Origin: Nitrosomonadales bacterium
Lineage (GTDB): Bacteria > Pseudomonadota > Gammaproteobacteria > Burkholderiales > Gallionellaceae
Length of the DNA stretch: 64,000 nucleotides
Direction of reading: 5' to 3'
NCBI GenBank assembly: GCA_023259055.1
Contig: JAHFQZ010000002.1
Location: 310,001-374,000 of the forward strand
This document shows, piece after piece, positions 1-8,674 of this stretch. The translations under genes and the position numbers were made by a program. Positions within the stretch are counted from its first letter, which is position 1. Every line of letters starts with the position of its first letter. The notes beneath the pieces are model-generated. The model worked only from the letters and a program-made list of their open reading frames with translations. It was not told the origin of the DNA and ran no database searches.

Positions 1-419
1 TGCCCAGCCACGCCGGTGGCCGGTGCCGAAATTTGATATATGCAGCCGCGCGCGCCTATCATCGCGCCGGCATTATTGGCGCCTTGTTTTTCGGCGGTGC
101 CTTTGAGCGCATTGCTCCATTCGCAAAAGTCCAATAGCTGCTGATTAGTCAGCGCCGCGCAACTTGCGGGTTGCGTGTCACCCGTTCCAAGGTAGGCAGG
201 AGGAGGAGTCAGATAGAAAGCGATATTTTTGCGATTGGCATTGATCCGGGCTGCCATGTCTTTCAGCAGGATCAGAGCCTGTGCGCGCTGATAGGATTCC
301 ATCTGCGATGTGAGCGCACGCGCTTGCAATCCGGCCAAACCTAATAAGCCGATCATCAGGATCACGATGGTCACCAGCACTTCGATCATGCTGAAGCCAT
401 TGATGTTTTGCTTGGTCAT
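1..419 (-). CDS. pilV: Type IV pilus minor pilin PilV (3' part missing at window edge)
   Basis: Minor pilin of the type IV pilus, thought to prime pilus assembly at the inner membrane. Reading the minus strand from the ATG at 417-419 gives a prepilin N-terminus MTKQNINGFSMIEVLVTIV: a short basic leader, the G|F cleavage site for prepilin peptidase, glutamate at mature position 5, and a hydrophobic helix. The frame stays open to base 1, so the C-terminus lies outside the window. The start overlaps the fimT stop by 4 bp (ATGA), so the genes are co-translated. The pilV assignment rests on the start of the mature protein and its place after fimT. Confidence 0.85.
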   Translation of the reverse strand, partial: MTKQNINGFSMIEVLVTIVILMIGLLGLAGLQARALTSQMESYQRAQALILLKDMAARINANRKNIAFYLTPPPAYLGTGDTQPASCAALTNQQLLDFCEWSNALKGTAEKQGANNAGAMIGARGCIYQISAPATGVAG

Positions 420-916
420 GGACATACCCCATTGCGCGTGCGAGGCATTCCGCTTAATTCGATCGTGATGCAGAGAACCTTCGCGGTTGGCGTTGTTGCG
501 CCTGCCACGTCAATCTGAAAGGTAATTGGGGCGGCTGTTACCGTTGTTCTGCCGTTGCGCGTGTAGGAAATTCCTGCGGTAGCAGAAACTGAAGGCGTAA
601 TAGTCACGCCCTTCGGCGCCGGCCTGGAGTCGATTATTACACCGCTGGCTGCAACATCCATGCTGGTAAGCACGCCTCCGGAAAGCGTGGGCGTAACCGT
701 GACAGGATTCAAGGCACCACTGTTGCGCTTGATCGCTTCACTCCTTGCCAAACTCAGGATGGAAAACAATTCAAAGCTCGCGTTATTCACCCGCTGGCTT
801 TCCATCAGCGATTTGAAGCTGGGCATAGCGATGGACGCCAAAATACCCGCAATGGCGATAACGATCATCAGCTCGATCAGCGTAAATCCGGAATCAGGGG
901 GTCGGGAGGTTTTCAT
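416..916 (-). CDS. fimT: Pseudopilin/minor pilin of the GspH/FimT family
   Basis: A 166-aa minor pilin. The N-terminus carries the class III prepilin signal DSGFTLIELMIVIAIAG, with cleavage after Gly and Glu5 in the mature protein. The body resembles the GspH/FimT domain, which sits at the pilus or pseudopilus tip. It lies 9 bp after the pilE-like gene and overlaps pilV by 4 bp, so the three form one minus-strand operon. FimT and GspH cannot be separated on sequence alone; the pilV and pilE neighbours favour the type IV pilus role. In some species FimT binds DNA during natural transformation. Confidence 0.85.
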   Translation of the reverse strand: MKTSRPPDSGFTLIELMIVIAIAGILASIAMPSFKSLMESQRVNNASFELFSILSLARSEAIKRNSGALNPVTVTPTLSGGVLTSMDVAASGVIIDSRPAPKGVTITPSVSATAGISYTRNGRTTVTAAPITFQIDVAGATTPTAKVLCITIELSGMPRTRNGVCP

Positions 917-925
917 TTTGAGTGG

Positions 926-1318
926 CTACCACTTGCCAGCCGGTCCTTTAACGCCAGTATCAGTCAGAGTCAAATTGCCGTCATTTGCATTTGCCTGCTG
1001 GCTGTTCGGAACAGGGGTCGCAGTGATAGTGAAAGTAGGAGGGATCGCTGCCGGTACGTTAATCGTAAAGGTATAGTTCCTCGAAACATCTGTCGGGGGG
1101 GTTATCGCTAAGGTGGTCAAGTCTGGTGCATAAGAGCGCGCATCCAGCAAATACTGTTTTTCACGATTTGCCACATCCATCATGAATGCTTCTGCTGCAG
1201 TCCGGTTGCCTCTGACTACATACTGCGAATATTGCGGGATGGCGACCGCAGCAAGAATCCCAACTATGGCTACAACAAGCATTAGCTCGATTAGGTTAAA
1301 CCCCTTTTCGTATTTCAT
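926..1318 (-). CDS. pilE: Type IV pilin, PilE-like minor pilin
   Basis: A 130-aa pilin with the signal MKYEKG|FNLIELMLVVAIVG, giving a mature N-terminal Phe and Glu5 and a long hydrophobic alpha-1 helix. The globular part is short and contains no cysteine, so the C-terminal disulfide loop of major pilins such as Neisseria PilE is missing. This fits the small PilE-like minor pilins found in betaproteobacterial minor-pilin clusters. A good Shine-Dalgarno (AAAGGAG, 6 bp spacing) precedes the ATG. It is the first gene of the pilE-fimT-pilV operon in this window. Confidence 0.85.
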   Translation of the reverse strand: MKYEKGFNLIELMLVVAIVGILAAVAIPQYSQYVVRGNRTAAEAFMMDVANREKQYLLDARSYAPDLTTLAITPPTDVSRNYTFTINVPAAIPPTFTITATPVPNSQQANANDGNLTLTDTGVKGPAGKW

Positions 1319-1646
1319 GGTGCGCTCCTTTAAGTTTCGATGTGGATAGTAAGTATTTGATTCTAGTATTTCTACCCCTAGCTGACCAGAGGAACAGAAG
1401 TTCGGATAAACGGCATGATTATGGCTGCCAGACAGATAGAGTCAGGTCGGACTGAACGTGCGGGATGGATTCAAGTGTCCTGACTTTTGGCACGAAGGCC
1501 GGCGAATTCAACGGCTAAACCGTTAATGAAGTGTTAAAAAGACTAAATAAACGATTGCACATAATGCTACCGACTATAAATAGCCGTGGAGAGCTAGGAG
1601 GAAAAGCGGTAAAATCGCGATGGTTTAATAATGATGCGGGGAAAGT
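1319..1646. other. Intergenic region between the pilin operon and fbp
   Basis: This 328-bp divergent spacer should hold the promoters of the pilin operon (minus) and fbp (plus). I see no convincing -35/-10 pair, hairpin or repeat. A TGGCACG at about 1487-1493 resembles the -24 half of a sigma-54 promoter, but the -12 GC is one base too far. A purine-rich GGAGAGCTAGGAGGAAAAG stretch at about 1587-1606 lies too far from the fbp start to be its ribosome site. Confidence 0.5.
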
Positions 1647-2648
1647 ATGAGTAAGAGTTTGATCCAGTTCATCATAGAGGAACAGCGCGCAATTCCAGGC
1701 GCGACTGGCGATTTCACCGGTCTGGTCAGCGACATCGTGATCGCATGCAAGCAGATCGCGCATGATGTCAACAAGGGCGCGCTGATCGGTGTGCTGGGCA
1801 GTGCGGGCAGCGAAAACGTGCAGGGCGAGACGCAAAAAAAACTGGACATTATCACCAATGAAATTTTCATCAAGTCTACTGAATGGGCAGGCCATCTTGC
1901 CGCGATGGCTTCCGAGGAAATGGATGATGTTTATCCTATTCCAGCCAAGTATCCGAAGGGCAAGTATTTGCTGGTGTTCGATCCGCTCGACGGTTCTTCC
2001 AACATCGATGTAAATATTTCCGTAGGCACGATTTTTTCGATTCTTCGCGCCCCCAAAGGCATTGAAAACCCGACTGCTGCGGACTTTCTGCAACCCGGCA
2101 CCACGCAGGCTTGCGCCGGTTACGCGCTGTATGGCCCGTCGACGATGCTGGTGATTACCAGCGGGCAAGGCGTGAACGGCTTTACGCTGGACAGCGACAT
2201 TGGCGAATTCATGCTGACCCATCCGAACATGAAAATTTCCGAAGATACTCGTGAGTTTGCAATCAACGCGTCCAACGAGCGCCACTGGGAAAAACCGGTG
2301 CAGCGTTACGTTGAAGAATGTGTTGCCGGCACCAACGGTCCCCGTGGTGAGAATTTCAACATGCGCTGGGTCGCCTCGATGGTTGCCGAGGTGCACCGTA
2401 TCCTGATTCGCGGCGGCGTTTTCATGTACCCAAAGGATACCAAAGATCCTGCCAAGGCCGGCAAGCTGCGCCTGCTGTATGAAGCGAACCCGATGTCTTT
2501 TATCGTGGAACAGGCGGGCGGTATGGCTTCCACCGGCTATGAGCGCATCATGGGCATCAAGCCATCCGGTCTGCATCAACGCGTGCCGGTGATTCTCGGC
2601 TCGAAGAATGAGGTCGAGCGCATTGTCCGTTACCACAAGGAGAGCTAG
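1647..2648 (+). CDS. fbp: Fructose-1,6-bisphosphatase class 1
   Basis: Hydrolyses fructose 1,6-bisphosphate to fructose 6-phosphate in gluconeogenesis and, in autotrophs, in the Calvin cycle. The 333-aa product has the usual class I length. It contains the metal and phosphate site [12 protein letters not shown] in the first half and the conserved block [11 protein letters not shown], and ends in the typical [13 protein letters not shown]. It is followed after 2 bp by purE, so it probably heads an fbp-purE-purC-can transcription unit. The cytosolic enzyme needs Mg2+. Confidence 0.97.
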   Translation: MSKSLIQFIIEEQRAIPGATGDFTGLVSDIVIACKQIAHDVNKGALIGVLGSAGSENVQGETQKKLDIITNEIFIKSTEWAGHLAAMASEEMDDVYPIPAKYPKGKYLLVFDPLDGSSNIDVNISVGTIFSILRAPKGIENPTAADFLQPGTTQACAGYALYGPSTMLVITSGQGVNGFTLDSDIGEFMLTHPNMKISEDTREFAINASNERHWEKPVQRYVEECVAGTNGPRGENFNMRWVASMVAEVHRILIRGGVFMYPKDTKDPAKAGKLRLLYEANPMSFIVEQAGGMASTGYERIMGIKPSGLHQRVPVILGSKNEVERIVRYHKES

Positions 2649-2650
2649 CC

Positions 2651-3142
2651 ATGGGAAAGCCGCTGGTTTCCATCGTAATGGGCAGCGCCAATGACTGGGA
2701 AATCATGCAGCAGGCCGCGCGGCAGTTGCAGGATTTCGGGGTGGCTTATGATGCGCGGGTGATTTCTGCGCACCGTTCCCCCGACCTGCTGTTCGATTAC
2801 ATCAAGGAAGTCAGCGCCCAAGGCGTGCAGTGTTTTGTTGCCGGCGCCGGTGGCGCCGCGCATCTGGCAGGTGTAATTGCCGGCAAGACCACCCTGCCGG
2901 TGCTGGGTGTGCCAATCCCGTCCAAGTATCTGAAGGGGATGGACTCGCTGTTGTCTATCGTGCAAATGCCCAAGGGCATACCGGTTGCGACATTCGCGAT
3001 TGGTGAGGCAGGCGCGGCAAATGCCGGGTTGTTTGCTGTGGCGATGCTGGCATTGCACGATGCGCAACTTGCGCAGAAACTGGCCGAATATCGCAAGAAG
3101 CAAGCTGAGCAGATTGCTGCAACCACGTTACCCACTTTGTAA
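2651..3142 (+). CDS. purE: N5-carboxyaminoimidazole ribonucleotide mutase
   Basis: Converts N5-CAIR to CAIR in purine synthesis. The 163-aa protein shows the class I signatures: MGSANDW at the start, SAHRSPD (active-site His), and AGAGGAAHLAG, rather than the SNALSG form of class II enzymes that use CO2 directly. Class I enzymes need PurK to make N5-CAIR from AIR, ATP and bicarbonate. PurK is not in this window, although purK often follows purE. The gene starts 2 bp after fbp and ends 12 bp before purC. Confidence 0.96.
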   Translation: MGKPLVSIVMGSANDWEIMQQAARQLQDFGVAYDARVISAHRSPDLLFDYIKEVSAQGVQCFVAGAGGAAHLAGVIAGKTTLPVLGVPIPSKYLKGMDSLLSIVQMPKGIPVATFAIGEAGAANAGLFAVAMLALHDAQLAQKLAEYRKKQAEQIAATTLPTL

Positions 3143-3154
3143 GCCGAGGTTCCA

Positions 3155-4039
3155 ATGTCAGTTTTGCACGAGTCCAATCTTACCAGCCTGAAATTTCTGC
3201 ATCGCGGCAAGGTGCGCGACCTGTACGAAGTGGATGCCGATCATCTGCTTATCGTGCAAACCGACCGGCTCTCCGCGTTCGATGTAATTTTACCAGACCC
3301 GATTCCGGGCAAGGGCGAAGTGTTGACCAGCGTGTCGAATTTCTGGTTCAACAAACTGCGGCATGTCATCCCGAATCACCTGACCGGCATCGCGCCGGAA
3401 TCGGTGGTCAAGGGTGATGAGGAACAGGCTCAGGTGAGGGGCCGTGCTTTCGTCACCAGGAAGCTCAAACCGTTGCCAATCGAGGCAATTGTGCGCGGCT
3501 ATCTGGCCGGTTCCGGCTGGAAGGATTATCAAAAGACCGGTGCGGTATGCGGGATTAAATTGCCTGCCGGATTGCGCGAAGCGGAAAAATTGCCGCAGCC
3601 TTTGTTTACTCCATCTACCAAGGCGGCAATGGGTGAGCACGACGAGAATATTTCCTTTGCGCGGGCCGTCGAATTGCTCGGTGAAGCCCGCGCCACGGAA
3701 GTGCGCGATGCGACACTGGCGCTCTATATCGAAGCGGCAAATTATGCGGCAAGCAAGGGCATCATCATTGCCGACACCAAATTCGAATTCGGTGTGGATG
3801 AAGCGGGCAAGCTGTACCTGATCGACGAAGCACTCACCCCGGACTCTTCGCGTTTCTGGCCGGCCGACCAGTATCGCGTCGGCAGCAATCCGCCCAGCTT
3901 CGATAAGCAGTTCGTGCGCGACTGGCTGGAATCATCCGGCTGGAACAAGCAGCCGCCCGCACCGCATATCCCGCAGGATGTGTTGCATAAAACCGCCGGC
4001 AAATATAGCGAAGCCGCACAACGCCTGACCGGCGCATGA
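3155..4039 (+). CDS. purC: Phosphoribosylaminoimidazole-succinocarboxamide synthase
   Basis: ATP-dependent ligase joining CAIR and aspartate to make SAICAR, the step after PurE. The 294-aa length matches the longer SAICAR synthases of beta- and gammaproteobacteria. Key motifs are [12 protein letters not shown] near the N-terminus (nucleotide loop), [17 protein letters not shown], and DTKFEFGVD with [14 protein letters not shown] toward the C-terminus. The stop overlaps the carbonic anhydrase start by 4 bp (ATGA), suggesting translational coupling. Confidence 0.97.
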   Translation: MSVLHESNLTSLKFLHRGKVRDLYEVDADHLLIVQTDRLSAFDVILPDPIPGKGEVLTSVSNFWFNKLRHVIPNHLTGIAPESVVKGDEEQAQVRGRAFVTRKLKPLPIEAIVRGYLAGSGWKDYQKTGAVCGIKLPAGLREAEKLPQPLFTPSTKAAMGEHDENISFARAVELLGEARATEVRDATLALYIEAANYAASKGIIIADTKFEFGVDEAGKLYLIDEALTPDSSRFWPADQYRVGSNPPSFDKQFVRDWLESSGWNKQPPAPHIPQDVLHKTAGKYSEAAQRLTGA

Positions 4040-4665
4040 GTTCGCCAAAACAGCTCATCGAAGGGTTTTCACGCTTTCGCGAAATGCATTTCGCCAAGGA
4101 CGATGCGCTTTATCGTGATCTGGTCGAACAGGGGCAGGCGCCCAAAATCCTGGTGGTCGCTTGCTGCGATGCGCGCGTCGACCCTGCTTTGATACTAGAC
4201 TGCGCGCCAGGCGACTTGTTCGTAATTCGCAATGTAGCCAATCTCGTTCCCCCCGCGGAAAACCAGGGGCACTATCACGGCACCAGCGCGGCGCTGGAGT
4301 TCGGCGTGCGCAAGCTGAATGTTGGGCACATTATCGTGCTGGGACATGCGCATTGCGGCGGCATCCATACTCTGCTGGAAGGTGATATGCAAAAAGAAGA
4401 AGCGTTCATTTCAGAATGGATGGGGATAGTAGACGCCGCACGGCAACAGGTAAACCGGGAATTTCCTGATGCCGATAATATGGCGCGCCATCGTGCATGC
4501 GAGCAGCAGGCGATACTGGTTTCACTGGATAATTTGATGTCTTTTCACTGGATACGCGATCGTGTCGAACAGGGCGCACTCGCGTTGCATGGCTGGTATT
4601 TCGATATTGAGCGTGGCGAGCTGCTGGGATATAACACGGCTGCCCATCAGTTTGAAGTGCTGTAA
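4036..4665 (+). CDS. can: Beta-class carbonic anhydrase
   Basis: Interconverts CO2 and bicarbonate. The 209-aa protein carries the beta-class zinc and catalytic residues: ACCDARVDP (Cys43, with the Asp45/Arg47 dyad) and GHAHCGG (His and Cys ligands). It overlaps purC by 4 bp, which places a bicarbonate-supplying enzyme in the same unit as purine carboxylation. An E. coli Can-like role, providing bicarbonate for carboxylases, is likely; a link to autotrophy is possible. It ends directly against the stop codon of the convergent DUF4124 gene, with no gap and no visible terminator. Confidence 0.95.
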   Translation: MSSPKQLIEGFSRFREMHFAKDDALYRDLVEQGQAPKILVVACCDARVDPALILDCAPGDLFVIRNVANLVPPAENQGHYHGTSAALEFGVRKLNVGHIIVLGHAHCGGIHTLLEGDMQKEEAFISEWMGIVDAARQQVNREFPDADNMARHRACEQQAILVSLDNLMSFHWIRDRVEQGALALHGWYFDIERGELLGYNTAAHQFEVL

Positions 4666-5286
4666 TTACTTGCCGGTCAGCTCCTTGTAGCGCGCCTTGT
4701 CGGCATCGTAACGAGCGTCCATCGCCGCTTTTTCAGCTTGGGATTTTTCCAAATCTTTTTGTAGCTTGTCTAACCTTGTCTGCGCTTCCTGCAAGTCATC
4801 TTGCAAGTCTTTTGGGATTGTCTTGTTCGCTTTTGTGTACGCATCAGCTTCTTTTTGCAAGCCTTGCAAATTATCGTTGGCCATTTTTATATTCGCATTA
4901 ACGCCATTAATGCGTTGTTCTATCTGTTGCAGATTGCGTTTTCGCGCCAGATCAATTTCATCTGGGCTGCTGTAAGTTTCAACTAGTGCCCTGTCACGGC
5001 GTTTCTTCTCTAGTGCTGCCTTGTCATCCGCCAGTTTTTTATCATCTGCTTGTTCCTGGGCACTACGCGCTGCTCGAAGCTCCTCGGGAGTAAGTACTTC
5101 TTGTTTCTTTATTACGCGCCCAGCTTTGTTCAGTTCGGAGCGATTTTTGTCGGCATATTCCGGTGGGATGGTTTCGCCGTAGTGTGTCGTGCCATTTTCA
5201 TCCACCCATTTGTACAGTTTTGCGGTAGCGGGTAAGGTGAAGGAAATTCCAAGGATAAGTGCAACAAACAATTTATTTTTATTCAT
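4666..5286 (-). CDS. Exported DUF4124-domain protein with coiled coil
   Basis: A 206-aa protein with an N-terminal signal peptide ([20 protein letters not shown]) followed by a DUF4124 module, recognisable from [20 protein letters not shown]. The rest is Lys/Glu/Gln-rich with heptad-like spacing (about residues 65-205), predicted coiled coil. Function is unknown; proteins of this type are periplasmic or envelope-attached. The start overlaps the pyrE stop by 4 bp, so it is translated from the pyrE message. A second DUF4124 protein lies at 10211-10669. Confidence 0.8.
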   Translation of the reverse strand: MNKNKLFVALILGISFTLPATAKLYKWVDENGTTHYGETIPPEYADKNRSELNKAGRVIKKQEVLTPEELRAARSAQEQADDKKLADDKAALEKKRRDRALVETYSSPDEIDLARKRNLQQIEQRINGVNANIKMANDNLQGLQKEADAYTKANKTIPKDLQDDLQEAQTRLDKLQKDLEKSQAEKAAMDARYDADKARYKELTGK

Positions 5287-5927
5287 AATGTCACTCCATA
5301 TTTGTCCCGATACAGCTGTGTGGCGTGAAGATTCTGTACCAGCTCTTCCTCGTCCTGCAAATAGCCGAGCAGATCCTCCAATGTGGCGATAGATACCACC
5401 GGGATATTATAATTATGCTGTACTTCCTGCACAGCAGAAAGTTCACCTTGACCGCGCTCCATACGGTCCAGCGCGATAACCACGCCGCACGGTTCGGCAC
5501 CAGCCGAGCTAATCAGTTCGATGGATTCGCGTACCGACGTGCCAGCGGAAATTACATCATCAATGATCAATACCTTACCCTGCAGCTTTGCTCCCACCGT
5601 CGTTCCGCCCTCGCCATGGTCTTTCGCTTCCTTGCGGTTATAGCAGTAGGGTACGTTGCGTCCCTGTTCAGCCAGAGCGATGGCAGTCCCTGCAACCAGC
5701 GGGATGCCTTTGTAGGCTGGGCCGAACAGCATATCGAAGGAAATTCCAGAGGCAAGAATTGCCTGGGCGTAAAACTGCGACAGACTTCTCAATGAAGCGC
5801 CGTCGTTAAATAATCCCGCATTAAAAAAATACGGTGACAAGCGTCCTGCCTTGGTTTGAAATTCGCCAAAACACAATACTTTTTGTTGTACGGCAAAGCG
5901 GATGAAGTCTTGTCTGAATTTGAACAT
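5283..5927 (-). CDS. pyrE: Orotate phosphoribosyltransferase
   Basis: Transfers phosphoribose from PRPP to orotate, making OMP in pyrimidine synthesis. The PRPP-binding signature [13 protein letters not shown] is present, along with [10 protein letters not shown] and the N-terminal [13 protein letters not shown] typical of E. coli-type PyrE. Starting at the ATG at 5925-5927 ([12 protein letters not shown]) gives 214 aa, the usual length; an upstream TTG (5945) would add six residues but neither has a clear Shine-Dalgarno. It is followed, with a 4-bp overlap, by a DUF4124 gene. Confidence 0.95.
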   Translation of the reverse strand: MFKFRQDFIRFAVQQKVLCFGEFQTKAGRLSPYFFNAGLFNDGASLRSLSQFYAQAILASGISFDMLFGPAYKGIPLVAGTAIALAEQGRNVPYCYNRKEAKDHGEGGTTVGAKLQGKVLIIDDVISAGTSVRESIELISSAGAEPCGVVIALDRMERGQGELSAVQEVQHNYNIPVVSIATLEDLLGYLQDEEELVQNLHATQLYRDKYGVTL

Positions 5928-6001
5928 GGTCAATGCAATCGGCAAAGCTGAAGTGACATCATTATAATGGCGCAGGATAAATCCCGGTTGCCGATATTTT
6001 G

Positions 6002-6766
6002 ATGCGCATAATTTCGTTTAACTTGAATGGTATCCGCTCTGCAGTCAGCAAGGGATTTTTTGAATGGCTCTTGCATCAGGAGGCTGATATCGTTTGTCTA
6101 CAGGAGCTCAGGGCTCAGGCATCGGACATGGCCGGGCAAATACTTGCGCCACCTGGCTATCATGGTTACTTTCATTATGCGGAAAAGAAAGGTTACAGCG
6201 GTGTGGGTATTTATTGCCGTGAACAACCGCAACAGATTGTCGCCGGTTTGGGTATTACCGAGTTCGATGCAGAAGGACGTTATCTACGCGCAGATTTTGC
6301 AAATTTCAGCGTAGTGTCGCTGTATCTGCCTTCCGGCTCAAGTGGCGAGGAACGCCAGGAAGTAAAGTTCAGGTTTATGGCGGCTTTCCTGCCGCGCTTG
6401 CGCGAATTGCGGGCAAGCGGACGCGAGGTGTTGATATGCGGTGACTGGAACATCGCGCACAAAGAGATTGATTTGAAGAATTGGCGGGGTAACCAGAAGA
6501 ATTCCGGCTTTCTGCCGGAGGAACGCGCCTGGTTAAGCGAATTATTCGACGAGGTTGGTTTTGTAGATGTATTCCGCCTTATGCATCCGGAACAGGTTGC
6601 CTATACGTGGTGGTCTAATCGCGGTCAGGCGTGGGCCAATAATGTAGGATGGCGCATCGATTATCAGATCGCTACTCCCGGTTTCGCTGCACGAGCACGG
6701 GCAGCGGATATTTACAAGTCGCAACGCTTCTCGGATCACGCGCCTCTGATCGTGGACTATGTCTAG
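6002..6766 (+). CDS. xth: Exodeoxyribonuclease III
   Basis: AP endonuclease and 3'-5' exonuclease of base-excision repair. The 254-aa product begins [13 protein letters not shown] and has the family motifs LQELRAQ (catalytic Glu), CGDWNIAH (Asp/Asn), and a C-terminal [10 protein letters not shown] (catalytic Asp-His). I chose the ATG at 6002; a TTG immediately before it is in frame. It is divergent from pyrE with a short spacer and convergent with the rhodanese gene, only 5 bp from its stop. Confidence 0.95.
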   Translation: MRIISFNLNGIRSAVSKGFFEWLLHQEADIVCLQELRAQASDMAGQILAPPGYHGYFHYAEKKGYSGVGIYCREQPQQIVAGLGITEFDAEGRYLRADFANFSVVSLYLPSGSSGEERQEVKFRFMAAFLPRLRELRASGREVLICGDWNIAHKEIDLKNWRGNQKNSGFLPEERAWLSELFDEVGFVDVFRLMHPEQVAYTWWSNRGQAWANNVGWRIDYQIATPGFAARARAADIYKSQRFSDHAPLIVDYV

Positions 6767-6771
6767 TAAGG

Positions 6772-7224
6772 TTAACCCTGTTCCCATGGCAGCCCCGCCG
6801 CCCGCCATCCGCCCAGGGTATTACGGTGATTATCGCTGTTTTTGTCGCCTTCAAAGCCTTCCAAGACATTGTAGCAGTCGGAGTAACCGGCTTGCGTAGC
6901 AGTAATTGCCGCAGAATGAGATCGTACGGCGCTGCGGCAGATAAACATCACCAGTGCCTCTTTATCCACTAGTTGCTCCAGCAGTGCCATAAAATTCGGA
7001 TTAAGGCGCATGCCGGGATATATTGCCCACTCGACATGTGCTGCGCCGGGAATTTTGCCTACCCAATCGATTTCGGCTCGAGTGCGTACGTCAACCAACT
7101 TTGCGCTTGGTGCAGATCGCATAATTTCGTAAGCTTCTCCGGGTAAGAGTGCGCCTTCATAAGGCAGGTTCATATCTTTGGCGCGCTGTTGGGCGGTTTG
7201 CAGAATGGCGGTAATTTTTCCCAT
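6772..7224 (-). CDS. Rhodanese-domain sulfurtransferase
   Basis: A 150-aa single rhodanese domain. The active-site loop CRSAVRSH holds the persulfide-forming cysteine, preceded by the DVRTRAEIDWVGKIPGA block that is typical of the fold. Residues 1-30 look like a short N-terminal helix rather than a signal peptide, so it is probably cytosolic. Single-domain rhodaneses carry sulfur between donors and acceptors, but the partner cannot be told here. It is monocistronic, divergent from the CDF transporter gene. Confidence 0.9.
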   Translation of the reverse strand: MGKITAILQTAQQRAKDMNLPYEGALLPGEAYEIMRSAPSAKLVDVRTRAEIDWVGKIPGAAHVEWAIYPGMRLNPNFMALLEQLVDKEALVMFICRSAVRSHSAAITATQAGYSDCYNVLEGFEGDKNSDNHRNTLGGWRAAGLPWEQG

Positions 7225-7313
7225 GTTGATTCTTTCTCAAAATATATCGATGTTTAACGAATCTGGCGCAGATGTTATGCTGCGCGGCACGAACGCATAT
7301 TAGCGCAACCGAC

Positions 7314-8504
7314 ATGAAAAATCACACGCAACCGAACCAATTTCAAGACCCTATCGGAGTTTTTGAACCGATACATCCAGAGCGTTTTGCAGCCGCGCAA
7401 AAAAGCACTTGGGTAAGTATCGCTATCAATTTGCTGCTGACGTTTTTTCAGGTCGTCGGAGGATTCTTTGCACACTCGCAAGCATTGATGGCGGACGGTT
7501 TGCATTCATTGTCGGATTTGCTATCCGACATATTGGTGCTTTATGCGAATCGTCATGGCAATCGTCATGCGGATGCCAATCATCCCTATGGGCATGCGCG
7601 TGTGGAAACTGCCGCAACGCTTATTCTTGGGGCATTTCTGGCGGTGCTGGGTGTGGTGTTATTGGTTTCTGCCGCTATGCGCCTGCAGCATCCGGAAGCA
7701 TTGCAGGCGGTAAGTCCTCTGGCTCTCGCCATAGCGGTTATCGCGTTGGTCGCCAAGGAAGGCATGTTCCGCTATATGTTGGCGGTGGCAATGCGAGTGC
7801 GCTCGCAGATGCTGGTGGCCAATGCATGGCATGCGCGTTCGGATGCTGCTTCTTCATTGGTGGTTATCATCGGCGTGATCGGTAATTTGTTCGGTTATAC
7901 TTTTTTCGACCTGTTGGCTGCTGCGGTGGTGGGCGTGATGATCGCGCATATGGGCGGCAAGCTGGCTTTGGAAGCGATGGCAGAACTTATCGATACCGGA
8001 CTGGATGAGGAAGAAGTTGAAGCAATCCGTGCCACCTTGCTCAATACGCACGGCGTGCTTGGACTGCATGAGTTGCGCACACGCAAGATGGCAGACAATG
8101 CGCTGGTTGACGCGCATATCGTGGTCGATCCCAAGATCAGCGTGTCGGAAGGTCACTACATCGCCGAACTGGCGCGACATGCAGTACTCCAAAACCATCA
8201 TGTCCTGGATGTAATGGTGCATATCGATCCGGAAGACGATCTGCAAGCCAAGCCTAACTCACATCTGCCCAGCCGTCCCGAACTGCTGGAACATCTAGCT
8301 GGCCGCCTGGGGGGGGTCAATCTAAAAGAGAATCGCGTGGTGCTTCACTATCTGGATGGCAAAGTCGAAGCAGAGATATATCTGCCCGCCGACCATTATC
8401 AAGCCGAGCAAACTGATTCCTTACAGGCGCGTTGTGATGAGCTGATGCGGGATGATGAATTTTTTCGTAGCATTCATATACACCGTAAACTCGCACAAAA
8501 TTAG
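7314..8504 (+). CDS. Cation diffusion facilitator family transporter
   Basis: Proton-coupled metal exporter of the inner membrane (CDF family, FieF/MamM-like). About six transmembrane segments occupy the first 230 residues, with the metal-site motifs HSLSDLLSD in TM2 and ARSDAASS in TM5, and HPYGHARVE in between. The cytoplasmic C-terminal domain is long (about 170 residues). Substrate (Fe, Zn, Mn or Co) cannot be assigned. I prefer the ATG at 7314; one at 7272 would add 14 residues and neither has a strong ribosome site. The last codons overlap an NtrC-like palindrome that belongs to the glnA control region. Confidence 0.88.
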   Translation: MKNHTQPNQFQDPIGVFEPIHPERFAAAQKSTWVSIAINLLLTFFQVVGGFFAHSQALMADGLHSLSDLLSDILVLYANRHGNRHADANHPYGHARVETAATLILGAFLAVLGVVLLVSAAMRLQHPEALQAVSPLALAIAVIALVAKEGMFRYMLAVAMRVRSQMLVANAWHARSDAASSLVVIIGVIGNLFGYTFFDLLAAAVVGVMIAHMGGKLALEAMAELIDTGLDEEEVEAIRATLLNTHGVLGLHELRTRKMADNALVDAHIVVDPKISVSEGHYIAELARHAVLQNHHVLDVMVHIDPEDDLQAKPNSHLPSRPELLEHLAGRLGGVNLKENRVVLHYLDGKVEAEIYLPADHYQAEQTDSLQARCDELMRDDEFFRSIHIHRKLAQN

Positions 8505-8540
8505 TGCGTGACGGGTTTGAATACGCCCAACATTGGTGCA
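8492..8540 (+). promoter_or_regulatory. Two NtrC-type binding sites upstream of glnA
   Basis: Site 1 is the 17-bp dyad CGCAC-N7-GTGCG at 8492-8508, matching the NtrC consensus TGCAC-N7-GTGCA. Site 2 is a weaker match, CGCCC-N7-GTGCA, at 8524-8540. Their centres are 32 bp apart, three helical turns, and lie about 129 and 97 bp upstream of the start predicted from the sigma-54 promoter. This arrangement is like the paired NtrC enhancer of enteric glnA. Site 1 overlaps the stop of the CDF gene. Confidence 0.7.
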
Positions 8541-8602
8541 AATGTTTTGTGTGCCGTATGGCATGCTTATGGCACAATGACACCTGCCGCGTTTATAGGA
8601 AT

Positions 8603-8618
8603 TGGCACGATTTCTGCG
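8603..8618 (+). promoter_or_regulatory. Sigma-54 (RpoN) promoter of glnA
   Basis: TTGGCACGATTTCTGCG contains the -24 GG (8604-8605) and the -12 GC (8616-8617) with exactly 10 bp between, the invariant spacing of RpoN promoters. The -24 element TGGCACG is a consensus match. Transcription would start near 8629, about 46 bp before the glnA ATG. The NtrC-type sites upstream and ntrBC downstream support nitrogen control. Confidence 0.8.
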
Positions 8619-8674
8619 TTTGAATTACTTTGGTTTTTTGTTGATTGCTCAATTTTATGTTTTAGGAGAGATTT

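Noticed and set aside
1487-1503. A TGGCACG motif like the -24 element of a sigma-54 promoter before fbp
   Set aside because: The GG to GC distance is 11 bp instead of 10 and the -12 region is poor.
1515-2636. A 373-aa open frame on the minus strand opposite fbp
   Set aside because: It lies wholly antisense to an intact fbp, has no ribosome site and no family likeness; it results from codon bias of the real gene.
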